Assembly: GCA_938049335.1 (NCBI GenBank)
Contig: CALIYX010000015.1
Location: 50,263-114,262 of the forward strand
Source: an uncultured Clostridia bacterium
GTDB lineage: Bacteria; Bacillota; Clostridia; Peptostreptococcales; Anaerovoracaceae
Direction of reading: 5' to 3'
Length of the DNA: 64,000 nt
Numbering within the stretch: the first letter of the stretch is position 1; the number at the start of each line of letters is the position of its first letter. Below are positions 25,642-35,243 of the stretch, in pieces. The notes under the pieces were generated by a model that was not told where the DNA came from, searched no databases, and was given only the letters and a program-made list of their open reading frames with translations. The position numbers and the translations under genes are program-made.

Positions 25642-26973
25642 ATGAAGAGTTTTATACCTGATAATATTAGTAAACACGATAATGTATTTGATGTTCTCAA
25701 GGAGAGAGGATTTATCGAGCAGTGCACAGATGAAGAGGCTGTTCGCGAGCTTCTCGGCAAGGAGAAAATAAAGTTCTATATAGGATTTGACCCTACAGCT
25801 GACTGCTTACACGTTGGCCACTTCATGCAGGTTATCGCAATCATGTACATGCAGAAGTTTGGACATACACCTGTAGTTTTGTTAGGTGGCGGAACTGGAA
25901 TGGTTGGAGATCCTTCAGGACGCTCAGATATGCGTACTGTTATGGATGTTGCGGAAATCGACAACAACTGCAATCAGTTCAAGAAGCTCTTTGATAGGTT
26001 CATTGAGTTTGATGAGGAGTGGAAGTACACGGGAAATCAGGGTGTATATTGCCCGGGTAAAGAGAACAAGACTCCTGAGGCAGGCAAGGCCATCGCTGTA
26101 AACAACGGCGAGTGGATTAGACCGTTAAACTTCGTTGAGTTCGTAAGAGAGGTAGGATCAAAGTTCAATGTTAATAATATGCTTAGAGCTGAAGCCTTCA
26201 AGCAGCGCATGGAGCGCGAGGGCGGACTTACATTCTTTGAGTTTAGCTATATGTTAATGCAGTCATACGATTTTATGGTTATGGCTAGAGACTTTGATGT
26301 ACGCATGGAATTCGGTGGTGACGACCAGTGGTCAAATATCATCGGAGGCGTTCACCTCACAAGAAAGATGGTGGGTAAAGAGGTTTACGGTATGACTTTC
26401 TCCCTTCTCACAACGAGCGAGGGCAAGAAGATGGGCAAGACCCAGAAGGGTGCGCTTTGGCTAGATCCTAACCGCACAAGTCCGTTCGACTTCTTCCAGT
26501 ACTGGAGAAATGTCGGCGATGCAGACGTAGAAAAGTGCTTGAGAATGCTAACCTTCCTACCTATGGATGAGGTTAAGAGACTTGCTTCTCTAGAGGGGGC
26601 CGAGATAAACAAGGCTAAAGAAATCCTAGCTTACGAGGTAACAAAGCTAGTACACGGTGAGGAAGAGGCTCAGAAGGCTTTAGATGCTGCCCGTGCGGCA
26701 TTTAGCGGTCAGGCTGTGGCAAATGTTCCAACTGTGGAGCTTGAGAAGGCTGTCTTTGAGGGAGAAGGCAAGGGATTAGTTTCTCTGATAAAGGAGCTGG
26801 GACTTGTGACGAGCAATGGAGACGGATTCAGAACCATCGAACAGGGAGGACTTTCACTGAACCGCAAGAAGGTGGAGGATCCGAAGAAGAATGTCACCGA
26901 AGCTGATTTTGAGGACGGTGAGCTTCTAATACAAAAGGGAAAGAAGAAATTCCTAAAGGTAGTATTGAAATAG
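25642..26973 (+). CDS. tyrS: Tyrosyl-tRNA synthetase
   Basis: 443 residues from ATG 25642. It charges tRNA-Tyr. The class I signatures are HVGH (57-60, the HIGH equivalent) and KKMGKT (about 261-266, the KMSKS equivalent). The C-terminal S4-like RNA-binding domain reads GGLSLNRKKVEDP. A GTG at 25636 is in frame and only four bases after AAGGAG, so the chain may be two residues longer. No T-box leader fits in the 19-base gap after upp, so expression is likely coupled to upstream genes. Confidence 0.95.
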   Translation: MKSFIPDNISKHDNVFDVLKERGFIEQCTDEEAVRELLGKEKIKFYIGFDPTADCLHVGHFMQVIAIMYMQKFGHTPVVLLGGGTGMVGDPSGRSDMRTVMDVAEIDNNCNQFKKLFDRFIEFDEEWKYTGNQGVYCPGKENKTPEAGKAIAVNNGEWIRPLNFVEFVREVGSKFNVNNMLRAEAFKQRMEREGGLTFFEFSYMLMQSYDFMVMARDFDVRMEFGGDDQWSNIIGGVHLTRKMVGKEVYGMTFSLLTTSEGKKMGKTQKGALWLDPNRTSPFDFFQYWRNVGDADVEKCLRMLTFLPMDEVKRLASLEGAEINKAKEILAYEVTKLVHGEEEAQKALDAARAAFSGQAVANVPTVELEKAVFEGEGKGLVSLIKELGLVTSNGDGFRTIEQGGLSLNRKKVEDPKKNVTEADFEDGELLIQKGKKKFLKVVLK

Positions 26974-27016
26974 TTTAGAGTTTAAGGTTATTGCAGCTTG
27001 CAGCTGGAGGGAAAAG

Positions 27017-30000
27017 ATGAATAAAGCGAAATACGACGGTAGGGAATATCCTGTTAGACAAGTAACGGACCTTAAGGACATCATTGTTAGCAGCTGCTCG
27101 ATGTTTAAGGATGATACCGCATTTCTAGAAAAGGACAAGCCAGGCGGAACTTTTCAGCCTGTCAGCTATGGCAAGGTTAAGGCCGATGTAGACGCTCTAG
27201 GAACAAAGCTCATAGACATGGGTCTAAAGGGCAGCAAGATCGCTGTTGTCGGTGAGACTAGCTACCACTGGTTCCTAACTTACTTTGCAACTGTTTGTGG
27301 AGTAGGCGTAATTGTTCCTTTGGATAAGAATTTGCCTCAGGATGAGCTTAAGAGTTTGATTGAAAGGTCTCATGCAAAGGCAATTGTCTTCTCAAAGAAA
27401 ATGGAAAAGACAATAAAGCCACTATTTGACGAGCCAGGCGAAATTGAGTATTTCATCTCTATGTCTGAGAGCGAAAACGAGAAGATCCTTTCACTTGAGC
27501 ACTTAATCGAGGAAGGAAACAAGCTTCTAAGTGAGGGAGTTAGAGACTTTGTCGATGCCGAAATCAATCCTAATGAGATGGCTTCACTTCTCTTTACATC
27601 GGGAACGACAGGAAAATCAAAGGGTGTAATGCTTTCACATAAGAACATTGCATCAAATGTCGTGAATGTATCAAAGCGTGTAACCCTAGAGAAGGGATGC
27701 GTTGTACTTTCAATTCTTCCGGTGCACCACACCTACGAGAATACCATCGACTGGGTAACAATTTATCAGGGAAGAACCATCGCTGTATGCGAGGGAATCA
27801 AATATATTTTGAAGAACATGAACGAGGTTAAGGCGAGCTGTATGGTCGGTGTACCTCTAGTGTTTGAGAAGATTTTCAAGGGCTTAATGAAGCAGGCAGA
27901 AGGTCGTGGAGAAGGTGAAAAGGTAAGAAATGCTATAGCCCTTTCTCGTCGCCTCAAGCTATATAACAATCGCAGCCTAATCCGCAAGCTATTTAAGCCG
28001 GTGCATCAGGCCTTCGGTGGCAGAATGCAGCTATTTATAGCTGGTGGTGCTGCTATGGATCCTGAGATTACAGAGTCATTTGAGGCTATGGGTATTCCGA
28101 TGATTCAGGGATACGGAATGACGGAGTATGCACCGATTATCGCTGTAAACCAGGATAATTACAGCATAGCAAGGTCAGTAGGAAGACCTATGCCAGAAGC
28201 TCTGGTAAGAATCGATAATGCCGACGAAAACGGAATCGGAGAAATCGTAGTTAAGGGCCCATCTGTGATGCTTGGATACTATGAGGATCAGGAAGCGACA
28301 GATGAGGTTATCGAGGATGGATGGCTTCGTACGGGCGACCTTGGATACCTTGACTCTGACGACTTCCTCTATCTGACAGGTAGAAAGAAGACAGTAATCG
28401 TTACTAAGGGCGGAAAGAACATCTTCCCCGAAGAGGTTGAGGCAGTCCTAAAGGAAAACGAGCTTATCAAGGAGACAATAGTCCACGGCGTGACGGATAA
28501 CACTGTCGGAAACGTAATCGTTACAGCTGACATTCAGCCAAACTATGAGCTTTTAGAGGAGCAGCGCGGCAAGATGAGCAGTAGCGATGTTTACCACTTC
28601 TATCGTGAGCTAGTCGATGAGATAAACAAGACCTTGCCACCATATAAAGCAATCAAGCGAATCAATATCAGAGAAAATGGTTTTGCTATGACTACGACTG
28701 GTAAGGTTAAGAGATACGGAAACTTCGTCGAAGGTGCTGCTGAGAAGGGAAGCCCAGACTTCCTAGAAAAGAAGGCAGAGGATCGCAAGCATGCTAAAGA
28801 GCTGATTGATAACATCGGCAAGAGCATAGATCCATACCTAAGATATAAGGATGGAAGACCTATAACAGATATTAAGCACATGTTCAACAGCAGTGTTGAG
28901 CTTTATGGGGATAGGGTGGCATTCCATCAAAAGTTTAATAAGGGCGAGGAATATACTCAGATAACATATAGGCAAGCTCAGATTGATGTAAACGGACTTG
29001 GAACTGCTTTGATAAACCTAGGCCTAAAGGGTAAGCGCATTGCGATAATAGGAACAACGTATTATCAGTGGGAAACTTCATATCTTGCAGTAACTGGAGG
29101 CGTAGGCCTTGCAGTACCTCTAGATAAGGAGCTTGGTGCAGAGGAACTAAAGAACCTTGTAAAGGATGCTGATGTTTCAGCAGTGCTTTATAGCAATAAG
29201 TTTGAGAAGATATTTGAGCAGATAAGAGAGGATGGAGATACAAGTCTCAAGACCTTAATAAACCTCGATATCGATGAGAACAGAAGCCTAAGACCTATGG
29301 ATAGTGAGGAAACTAATCTTAAGGATAAGGTGAGAAGACGCAAGAATAAGAATAAGGAACAGGGAGAAGAGGAGCATATCATCTACTCTTGGAAACAGCT
29401 TATCGAGGATGGAAAGAACGCTATTGCGCTAGGTGATAGGCAGTTCATCGATGCTGAAGTTCTAGGAACAGACCCTGCCGTAATCCTCTACACTTCGGGA
29501 ACGACAGGATTTGCAAAGGGCGTGGTTCTAACACACAGGAATATCGTAGATGATTTGATAATGGCACCTACCCTACTAAATGTATATCCAGAGGATATAT
29601 TCTTCTCAGTACTTCCGGTACATCACACATACGAGTGCACATGTGCGTTCCTGATGCCGCTATACAAGGGTGCTTCAATCGCATTCTGCGAGGGGCTAAA
29701 GTACATAACTAAGAACCTGCAGGAGGTAAGGCCGACAATGCTTCTAGGAGTTCCTATTTTGATAGAAACTCTATATAAGAAGATTTGGAAGACGGCAAAG
29801 AGTGAGGGCAAGGACAAGAAGCTCGAAAAACTCATGAAGCTAAACAAGAAGACCAAGAAGCTTAATATCAACATCGCAAAGAAGCTTGCTAAGGACATTT
29901 TGGATGTGTTTGGCGGAAGGCTGAGAGTTTTGATATCAGGTGGTGCCGCAATAGATCCAAAGATTCTACAGTTCTTCAATGATCTTGGAATCATCGCAGT

Positions 30001-30649
30001 TCAGGGCTATGGACTAACGGAGTGCTCTCCTATGACTGCCCTAAATCCAGATGTCGAAAAGGATATGAAGAACGAGTCAGTGGGGCATTTGCTTCCAGGC
30101 ATGAAGGTAAAGATTGTCGATGCTGACGAAGATGGTGTCGGAGAGATATGCTTTAATGGACCGAATGTAATGGTCGGCTACTATAACAATCAGGAAGCGA
30201 CAGATGAAGTTCTCAAGGACGGCTGGTTCCACACTGGAGACCTCGGATGGGTTGATACAGATAGCTTTATATATATAACAGGACGCAAAAAGAATGTTAT
30301 AATAACAGAAAATGGCAAGAACGTTTTCCCAGAGGAGCTAGAGTATGAGCTTTCACATATTCCTTACATCGCTGAGTCTATGGTTTGGGGCGATAACGAA
30401 GGCGAGGGTGTAAACAGCACAACAATCGCAGCAACTGTAACCCTAGATGAGGATGAGGTTAAGGAAGCTCTCGGAGAGGAATATACAGACGAGCAGGCTA
30501 AGGAACTGGTGTGGGGCGAAATCGACAAGATAAACGAGCGCCTACCACTATTTAAAAAGATCAAAAAGCTAAATATCCGTAAGACTGATTTTAACAAGAC
30601 GACGGGTATGAAGATAAAGCGTTTTGTTGAGTCCAACAAGGATGCATAG
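27017..30649 (+). CDS. Tandem-fused AMP-forming acyl-CoA synthetase
   Basis: 1210 residues made of two complete acyl-CoA synthetase (long-chain fatty-acid CoA ligase-like) units in one chain. Unit 1 (about 1-600) has the phosphate loop LLFTSGTTGKSKGVMLSH near 192, a GYGMTEYAP motif, WLRTGDLGYLD and a late TTTGKVKRYG lysine. Unit 2 (about 615-1210) repeats these as ILYTSGTTGFAKGVVLTH near 822, GYGLTECSP, WFHTGDLGWVD and TTGMKIKRF. Both copies keep all catalytic motifs, so both may be active. They activate carboxylic acids as acyl-AMP and then thioester; the substrate cannot be read from sequence. No carrier-protein or reductase domain is present. The ribosome binding site is TGGAGGG. Confidence 0.85.
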   Translation: MNKAKYDGREYPVRQVTDLKDIIVSSCSMFKDDTAFLEKDKPGGTFQPVSYGKVKADVDALGTKLIDMGLKGSKIAVVGETSYHWFLTYFATVCGVGVIVPLDKNLPQDELKSLIERSHAKAIVFSKKMEKTIKPLFDEPGEIEYFISMSESENEKILSLEHLIEEGNKLLSEGVRDFVDAEINPNEMASLLFTSGTTGKSKGVMLSHKNIASNVVNVSKRVTLEKGCVVLSILPVHHTYENTIDWVTIYQGRTIAVCEGIKYILKNMNEVKASCMVGVPLVFEKIFKGLMKQAEGRGEGEKVRNAIALSRRLKLYNNRSLIRKLFKPVHQAFGGRMQLFIAGGAAMDPEITESFEAMGIPMIQGYGMTEYAPIIAVNQDNYSIARSVGRPMPEALVRIDNADENGIGEIVVKGPSVMLGYYEDQEATDEVIEDGWLRTGDLGYLDSDDFLYLTGRKKTVIVTKGGKNIFPEEVEAVLKENELIKETIVHGVTDNTVGNVIVTADIQPNYELLEEQRGKMSSSDVYHFYRELVDEINKTLPPYKAIKRINIRENGFAMTTTGKVKRYGNFVEGAAEKGSPDFLEKKAEDRKHAKELIDNIGKSIDPYLRYKDGRPITDIKHMFNSSVELYGDRVAFHQKFNKGEEYTQITYRQAQIDVNGLGTALINLGLKGKRIAIIGTTYYQWETSYLAVTGGVGLAVPLDKELGAEELKNLVKDADVSAVLYSNKFEKIFEQIREDGDTSLKTLINLDIDENRSLRPMDSEETNLKDKVRRRKNKNKEQGEEEHIIYSWKQLIEDGKNAIALGDRQFIDAEVLGTDPAVILYTSGTTGFAKGVVLTHRNIVDDLIMAPTLLNVYPEDIFFSVLPVHHTYECTCAFLMPLYKGASIAFCEGLKYITKNLQEVRPTMLLGVPILIETLYKKIWKTAKSEGKDKKLEKLMKLNKKTKKLNINIAKKLAKDILDVFGGRLRVLISGGAAIDPKILQFFNDLGIIAVQGYGLTECSPMTALNPDVEKDMKNESVGHLLPGMKVKIVDADEDGVGEICFNGPNVMVGYYNNQEATDEVLKDGWFHTGDLGWVDTDSFIYITGRKKNVIITENGKNVFPEELEYELSHIPYIAESMVWGDNEGEGVNSTTIAATVTLDEDEVKEALGEEYTDEQAKELVWGEIDKINERLPLFKKIKKLNIRKTDFNKTTGMKIKRFVESNKDA

Positions 30650-30670
30650 TTTAAACAAAAGGAGATTAGA

Positions 30671-31150
30671 ATGGCAGATGTAGTTTTGATGACCCAGGAG
30701 GGTTACGATAAGTTAGAAGCTGAAAGAGACGAGCTGGTTTCGGTTAGAAGAAAGGATGTTTCTGAGAAGCTAAAAGAGGCAAGATCCTACGGTGACCTTT
30801 CTGAGAACGCTGAGTATGATGCAGCAAAGGAAGAGCAGGCTGAGGTTGAGGAGAGAATCCTCAAGGTTGAGCAGATGCTAAGAAATGCAAAGATTATCAG
30901 CGAAAATGAAATCACTGTAGACCGTGTAAACGTTGGTCTTACAGTTACAGTAAAGAATGTAGATAGCGGCGAGGAGAACAAGTTCATCATTGTTGGTTCT
31001 ACAGAGTCAGATCCTTTTGCTGAGCCTGCTAAGATTTCAAACGAATCAGAAGTAGGCAAGAGCCTGCTTGAGAAGCAGGTTGGTGACAAGGTAGAAATCC
31101 TTGTTCCAGATGGAATGATACACTACGAGATTCTTGCAATAGAGAAATAA
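30671..31150 (+). CDS. greA: Transcription elongation factor GreA
   Basis: 159 residues. It rescues backtracked RNA polymerase by stimulating transcript cleavage. The N-terminal coiled coil contains the acidic tip ENAEYDAAKEEQAEVEERI, and the C-terminal FKBP-like domain follows (about 80-159). It begins 21 bases after the acyl-CoA synthetase with AAAGGAG and is followed by lysS after 21 bases, a common greA-lysS pairing. Confidence 0.96.
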   Translation: MADVVLMTQEGYDKLEAERDELVSVRRKDVSEKLKEARSYGDLSENAEYDAAKEEQAEVEERILKVEQMLRNAKIISENEITVDRVNVGLTVTVKNVDSGEENKFIIVGSTESDPFAEPAKISNESEVGKSLLEKQVGDKVEILVPDGMIHYEILAIEK

Positions 31151-31171
31151 ATTTCAAGTAAGGTGAAGAAA

Positions 31172-33145
31172 ATGAGTCAGAACGATAGCAACACTAACAC
31201 ATCTCAGGTTATTGATAGAGATGCCAGTCAGACTGAAGAAAATCTAAACGAACAAAGACAGATAAGACGTGAGAAGCTAAAAGCTTTGCAGGATGCGGAC
31301 AGAAATCCTTTTGTTGTTGAAAAGTGGGACGTAACTGCACACAGCAAGGATATCAAAGAAAACTTTGATGCAATGGAGGACCAGGAGGTTTCCATCGCAG
31401 GAAGAATCATGAGTAAGCGTATCATGGGTAAGGCTGCTTTTATCGATGTTCAGGATAAGCAGGGTCGTATCCAGTCATATATCAAGAGAGATGACATAGG
31501 TCAGGACGAGTATAAGTGGTTCAAGACATATGATATAGGCGATATTGTCGGTGTTGTCGGCAAGGTGTTCAAAACAAACACTGGTGAGGTCTCAATCCAC
31601 GCTACGGAGCTTGTTTTGATGAGCAAATCAATTCAGGTTCTCCCTGACAAGTGGAGCGGTCTTCAGGACCAGGATCTCAGATATCGTCAGCGCTATGTTG
31701 ACCTTATCATGAATGCAGACGTAAGGGAAACATTCTACAAGAGAGCTCGCATAATTAAGGAAATTAAGTCGGTTCTAGAAGATGATTACGGCTTCCTAGA
31801 GGTTGATACTCCTATTTTGACGACCATCGCTGGCGGTGCTAATGCTCGCCCATTCAACACTTACCACAACACACTTAACCTAGATATGAAGCTTCGTATT
31901 TCTAACGAACTATTCCTGAAGAGGCTGATAGTTGGTGGTCTTGATAGAGTTTACGAGATGGGCAAGATGTTCCGTAACGAGGGTATGGACAGAAACCACA
32001 ACCCTGAGTACACCAGCATGGAATGCTACATGGCATTCAGCGACATGGAAGATGTAATGGAGCTAACTGAGCAGATTATTTACAAGGCTACGATGGCCGT
32101 TAACGGAACTCCTATCATCAAGTATCAGGGCAAGGAATTCGATGTTACTCCGCCATGGAGAAAGCTAGATATGGCTGACGCAGTTAAGGAAATTACCGGC
32201 GTTGACTTCAGCAAAATTGATACTGATGAGGAAGCTCAGGAAGCAGCAATATCAAAGGGTATGAAGCCTGAGGATGTAAAGGGTCTAACTCGCGGTAAGC
32301 TCATAGCAGAGATGTTTGATGAGTTCTGTGAGGATGTTCCTGGCTATCTAGATGGACCTGTTTTCATCACTGGACATCCGGTAGATATTTCACCTCTAGC
32401 AAAGCGTGACCCTAAGGATCCAAGAATAACTCGTCGTTTTGAGTTCTACATCAATGGATGGGAAATCGGTAATGCTTTCTCAGAGCTTAACGACCCTATC
32501 GATCAGTACAACCGTTTTGCTGAGCAGCAGAAGCAGCTTGATCTAGGTGTCGACGATGAAGCTCATCCAATGGATATGGACTTCGTAAATGCTCTTGAGG
32601 TTGGTATGCCTCCAACAGGTGGACTCGGTATCGGTATCGATAGAGCAATCATGCTGATTGCAGATGCTCCAAGCATCAGAGATGCAATGCTCTTCCCTAC
32701 AATGAAGCCAATTGGCTCAGATAAGGGAGAAAGCAAGAGCGAAGCAGTTAAGGAAGCTGAGGAAAAGATTGATTTCTCAAAGGTTAAGGTTGAGCCGCTA
32801 TTTGAGGAGATGGTTGATTTTGAGACTTTCTCAAAGTCAGACTTCAGAGCCGTTAAGGTTCTCGAATGCGTTGCAGTTCCTAAATCAAAGAAGCTTCTTC
32901 AGTTCACACTCGATGATGGTTCTGGCGAAAACCGCACAATTCTAAGCGGAATTCACAACTTCTATGAGCCAGAGGAACTCGTTGGAAAGACGCTTCTAGC
33001 GATTACAAACCTTCCACCACGAGCTATGATGGGCATAGAGTCCTGCGGAATGCTACTATCGGCTATCCACGATGAAGAGGGTGAGGAAAAGCTTAACCTA
33101 ATCATGCTAAGTAACAGAATTCCGGCAGGAGCAAAGCTATACTAG
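31172..33145 (+). CDS. lysS: Lysyl-tRNA synthetase with C-terminal tRNA-binding domain
   Basis: 657 residues from ATG 31172, six bases after AAGGTG. The in-frame GTG at 31163 is inside that site. It is a class II LysRS: an OB-fold anticodon domain (about 75-160), motif 2 in MFRNEGMDRNHNPEYTSMEC and motif 3 in PPTGGLGIGIDRAIMLI. After about residue 545 it carries an additional EMAP II/Trbp111-like tRNA-binding OB domain (SKSDFRAVKVLECVAVPKSKK..., LPPRAMMGIESCGMLL) as found at the end of bacterial MetRS. That domain explains its length beyond the usual 500 or so residues. Confidence 0.95.
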   Translation: MSQNDSNTNTSQVIDRDASQTEENLNEQRQIRREKLKALQDADRNPFVVEKWDVTAHSKDIKENFDAMEDQEVSIAGRIMSKRIMGKAAFIDVQDKQGRIQSYIKRDDIGQDEYKWFKTYDIGDIVGVVGKVFKTNTGEVSIHATELVLMSKSIQVLPDKWSGLQDQDLRYRQRYVDLIMNADVRETFYKRARIIKEIKSVLEDDYGFLEVDTPILTTIAGGANARPFNTYHNTLNLDMKLRISNELFLKRLIVGGLDRVYEMGKMFRNEGMDRNHNPEYTSMECYMAFSDMEDVMELTEQIIYKATMAVNGTPIIKYQGKEFDVTPPWRKLDMADAVKEITGVDFSKIDTDEEAQEAAISKGMKPEDVKGLTRGKLIAEMFDEFCEDVPGYLDGPVFITGHPVDISPLAKRDPKDPRITRRFEFYINGWEIGNAFSELNDPIDQYNRFAEQQKQLDLGVDDEAHPMDMDFVNALEVGMPPTGGLGIGIDRAIMLIADAPSIRDAMLFPTMKPIGSDKGESKSEAVKEAEEKIDFSKVKVEPLFEEMVDFETFSKSDFRAVKVLECVAVPKSKKLLQFTLDDGSGENRTILSGIHNFYEPEELVGKTLLAITNLPPRAMMGIESCGMLLSAIHDEEGEEKLNLIMLSNRIPAGAKLY

Positions 33146-33168
33146 CACGTAAAAGAATGGAGAATCTC

Positions 33169-33774
33169 ATGACTTTGGAGAATAAGCTAGGGATAACAGA
33201 TTCCGTGGAGCTTTCTAAAGCTGAAGAGAAGATAAGCAAAAAGAAGGCTGTTGAGCTGTTCGACAAGAATATCTTTGATCAGCTAAAACCAGGTAGCTGT
33301 GAGGCACTTTTTGCTATCCATAAATTCCTGTTTGAGGACATATATGATTTCGCTGGCAAGCTGAGAGATGTCAACATATCAAAGGGAAATTTCAGATTTG
33401 CACCAGTCATGTACCTAGAGGTATCGCTTGAGAACATCGAAAAGATGCCGCAAGGTAGCTTTGATAAAATCGTTGAAAAGTATGTAGAGATGAACATAGT
33501 ACATCCTTTCAGAGAAGGCAATGGTCGAAGCATGAGAATATGGCTTGATTTGATGCTTAAGAAGGAAATAGGCAAGGTGATTGACTGGAGCATGGTAGAC
33601 AAGGAAGACTACTTCATGGCTATGGAGAGAAGCCCTATCAAGGATATTGAGATTAAGCATATACTAAGTGAAGCTTTGATAGATGATATTAACGACCGTG
33701 AGATATATATGAAGGGCATAGATCATAGCTACTACTACGAAGGCTATGCTGAGTTTAAAGCAGAAGAGTTATAA
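33169..33774 (+). CDS. Fic family AMP-transferase, self-inhibited (class III-like)
   Basis: 201 residues from ATG 33169, preceded by GGAG with a 6-base gap. The catalytic loop HPFREGNGRS (112-121) is the full Fic motif, so the enzyme should transfer AMP or a related group to a target hydroxyl. Near the C-terminus SYYYEG (187-192) fits the inhibitory [S/T]xxxE[G/N] helix, which in class III Fic proteins such as NmFic sits at the C-terminus of the same chain. Thus no separate antitoxin is needed, and none is seen next door. It follows lysS by 23 bases and may be co-transcribed. The target is unknown. Confidence 0.88.
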   Translation: MTLENKLGITDSVELSKAEEKISKKKAVELFDKNIFDQLKPGSCEALFAIHKFLFEDIYDFAGKLRDVNISKGNFRFAPVMYLEVSLENIEKMPQGSFDKIVEKYVEMNIVHPFREGNGRSMRIWLDLMLKKEIGKVIDWSMVDKEDYFMAMERSPIKDIEIKHILSEALIDDINDREIYMKGIDHSYYYEGYAEFKAEEL

Positions 33775-33785
33775 TAAAGTTGACA

Positions 33786-33834
33786 AAATCGCTATATGCA
33801 TTTAGATTGGAGTGTGTATGGCGATTTGTTTTGT
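33786..33834 (+). terminator. Terminator between the Fic gene and the convergent ABC genes
   Basis: AAATCGCTATA pairs with the facing TGTGGCGATTT-type arm (33786-33797 with 33816-33827, with G-U pairs), followed by a T-rich TGTTTTGTTT. Confidence 0.5.
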
Positions 33835-33856
33835 TTGGACAGAAGCTTATAAAAAT

Positions 33857-34471
33857 TTATTTTTTAATGAATTTGCAGCTAAGTATCGCAGAGATAATAT
33901 AAATTAAGCACGAAATAATAAGAGCAATTATAAACCAAAAATCATCTAAGGATATATTGATTATATGGTTTGAATTCTTAATAAAAAGTAAATAAATTAC
34001 CATTCCTAAACCACCTATTGCGACTAAAGTATATTGTGCTGCATTAATCCCGATAAAGTGAAAAATGAATAGGTAAATTGCATCGTATATAAGGTTAAGC
34101 GAAATAAATGCGAATACTACTATAAAAGAGTAATTTATTCCGATTAAGGTACACATTGCAATAGAAAATCCTATTAGTAAAAACTGTATAAGGAAATTCA
34201 TGACATACTTGGATGCTACTCTTTCATAGTAGTAAAGAGGCAAAGCTTTGTTAAATATCTTTGTTTCATACTCATCATCAATATAACATGCTCTTGAAAG
34301 AAATAAGTTAGCTCCGATTACAGCGCAGAAAAAGGCGAATGGGGCTTGTAAAAGCAAATGTAGATTTGAGTTAATTGCATAGATGGGTGATGCCAATGTG
34401 ATTGCAATTCCCATGCAAAGCCATATAAATGAAAAAGAAATATCTTTGATTATTATAGAGATTGTTTTCAT
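33857..34471 (-). CDS. ABC transporter membrane protein (second permease of cassette)
   Basis: 204 residues from the ATG at 34471, one base after the stop of the ATPase gene and preceded by CGGGAG. A longer open frame upstream overlaps the ATPase gene and is rejected. About six hydrophobic helices are visible. The layout, with a helix pair, a cytoplasmic EYETKIFNKALPLYYYER loop, then four helices, resembles ABC-2 type permeases of small Firmicutes exporters. It is last in a permease-ATPase-permease cassette on the minus strand. Substrate unknown. Confidence 0.75.
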   Translation of the reverse strand: MKTISIIIKDISFSFIWLCMGIAITLASPIYAINSNLHLLLQAPFAFFCAVIGANLFLSRACYIDDEYETKIFNKALPLYYYERVASKYVMNFLIQFLLIGFSIAMCTLIGINYSFIVVFAFISLNLIYDAIYLFIFHFIGINAAQYTLVAIGGLGMVIYLLFIKNSNHIINISLDDFWFIIALIISCLIYIISAILSCKFIKK

Positions 34472-34472
34472 T

Positions 34473-35237
34473 TTATTGCTCCCGTTTGATAGTGGTGCTC
34501 TCACCTTGGAGATAGTATAAGACGCTTTCAAGTGATATAGTGCCATTTGCAGATTCAGGTATTAGTTTAGCATATTTATTGCTAACTTCACTGAGAGCTA
34601 TATCTTCGGCGATTCTTCCGTCTACAATATAAACAGCTCTATCGGCTATCTTTTCTAAATCTGAGGTGATGTGTGATGAAATAATGACAGCCTTACCTTC
34701 TTTTTTGGCTTCGTTATATAGGATTTCTAGAACTTCTTTACGAATTAGTGGATCAAGTCCAGAAGTAGGTTCATCCAAAATATAAATATCAGCATTATGG
34801 GACATTGCAATAAGTAAGTTGAACTTCACGCGCATACCAGTTGAGAGTTCTCGCATTCTCTTTGTAGTATTAAGATTAAATAGTTTTATTAGTTTCGAAG
34901 CTCTTTCATTATCCCAATTACTATATATACGTGACATAAAACCCAATATTTTTTTAAGGGTGATAGTCGGATAGTAACAGATGTTTTCGCCAACAAAACC
35001 TACCTGTTCTCTAAATTTCGATATATCATTTTTCAGTACTTCTTTACCTTTCCATAGTACTGATCCCGCATCAGGTTCAACTATGTTAAGAATCGTATTA
35101 ATCGTTGTAGACTTTCCTGCACCGTTTATTCCAATAAGACCAATAATATCTCCAGGCTCACATGAAAAGGAAACACTATCGAGCCTAAAATGTTTATACT
35201 CAAGCGACATATCTTTGATTTGTAACAACTTATCCAT
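34473..35237 (-). CDS. ABC transporter ATP-binding protein
   Basis: 254 residues. The Walker A is GINGAGKSTT (about 37-46), the signature loop is a variant LSTGMRVK, and the Walker B is DIYILDEPTSGLD, followed by the H-loop SSHIT. This is the ATPase of an export-type (BcrA/YtrB-like) ABC system. Permease genes flank it, six bases upstream and one base downstream. Such cassettes often have a GntR repressor as first gene, but none is present here. Confidence 0.9.
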   Translation of the reverse strand: MDKLLQIKDMSLEYKHFRLDSVSFSCEPGDIIGLIGINGAGKSTTINTILNIVEPDAGSVLWKGKEVLKNDISKFREQVGFVGENICYYPTITLKKILGFMSRIYSNWDNERASKLIKLFNLNTTKRMRELSTGMRVKFNLLIAMSHNADIYILDEPTSGLDPLIRKEVLEILYNEAKKEGKAVIISSHITSDLEKIADRAVYIVDGRIAEDIALSEVSNKYAKLIPESANGTISLESVLYYLQGESTTIKREQ

Positions 35238-35243
35238 ATTAAC

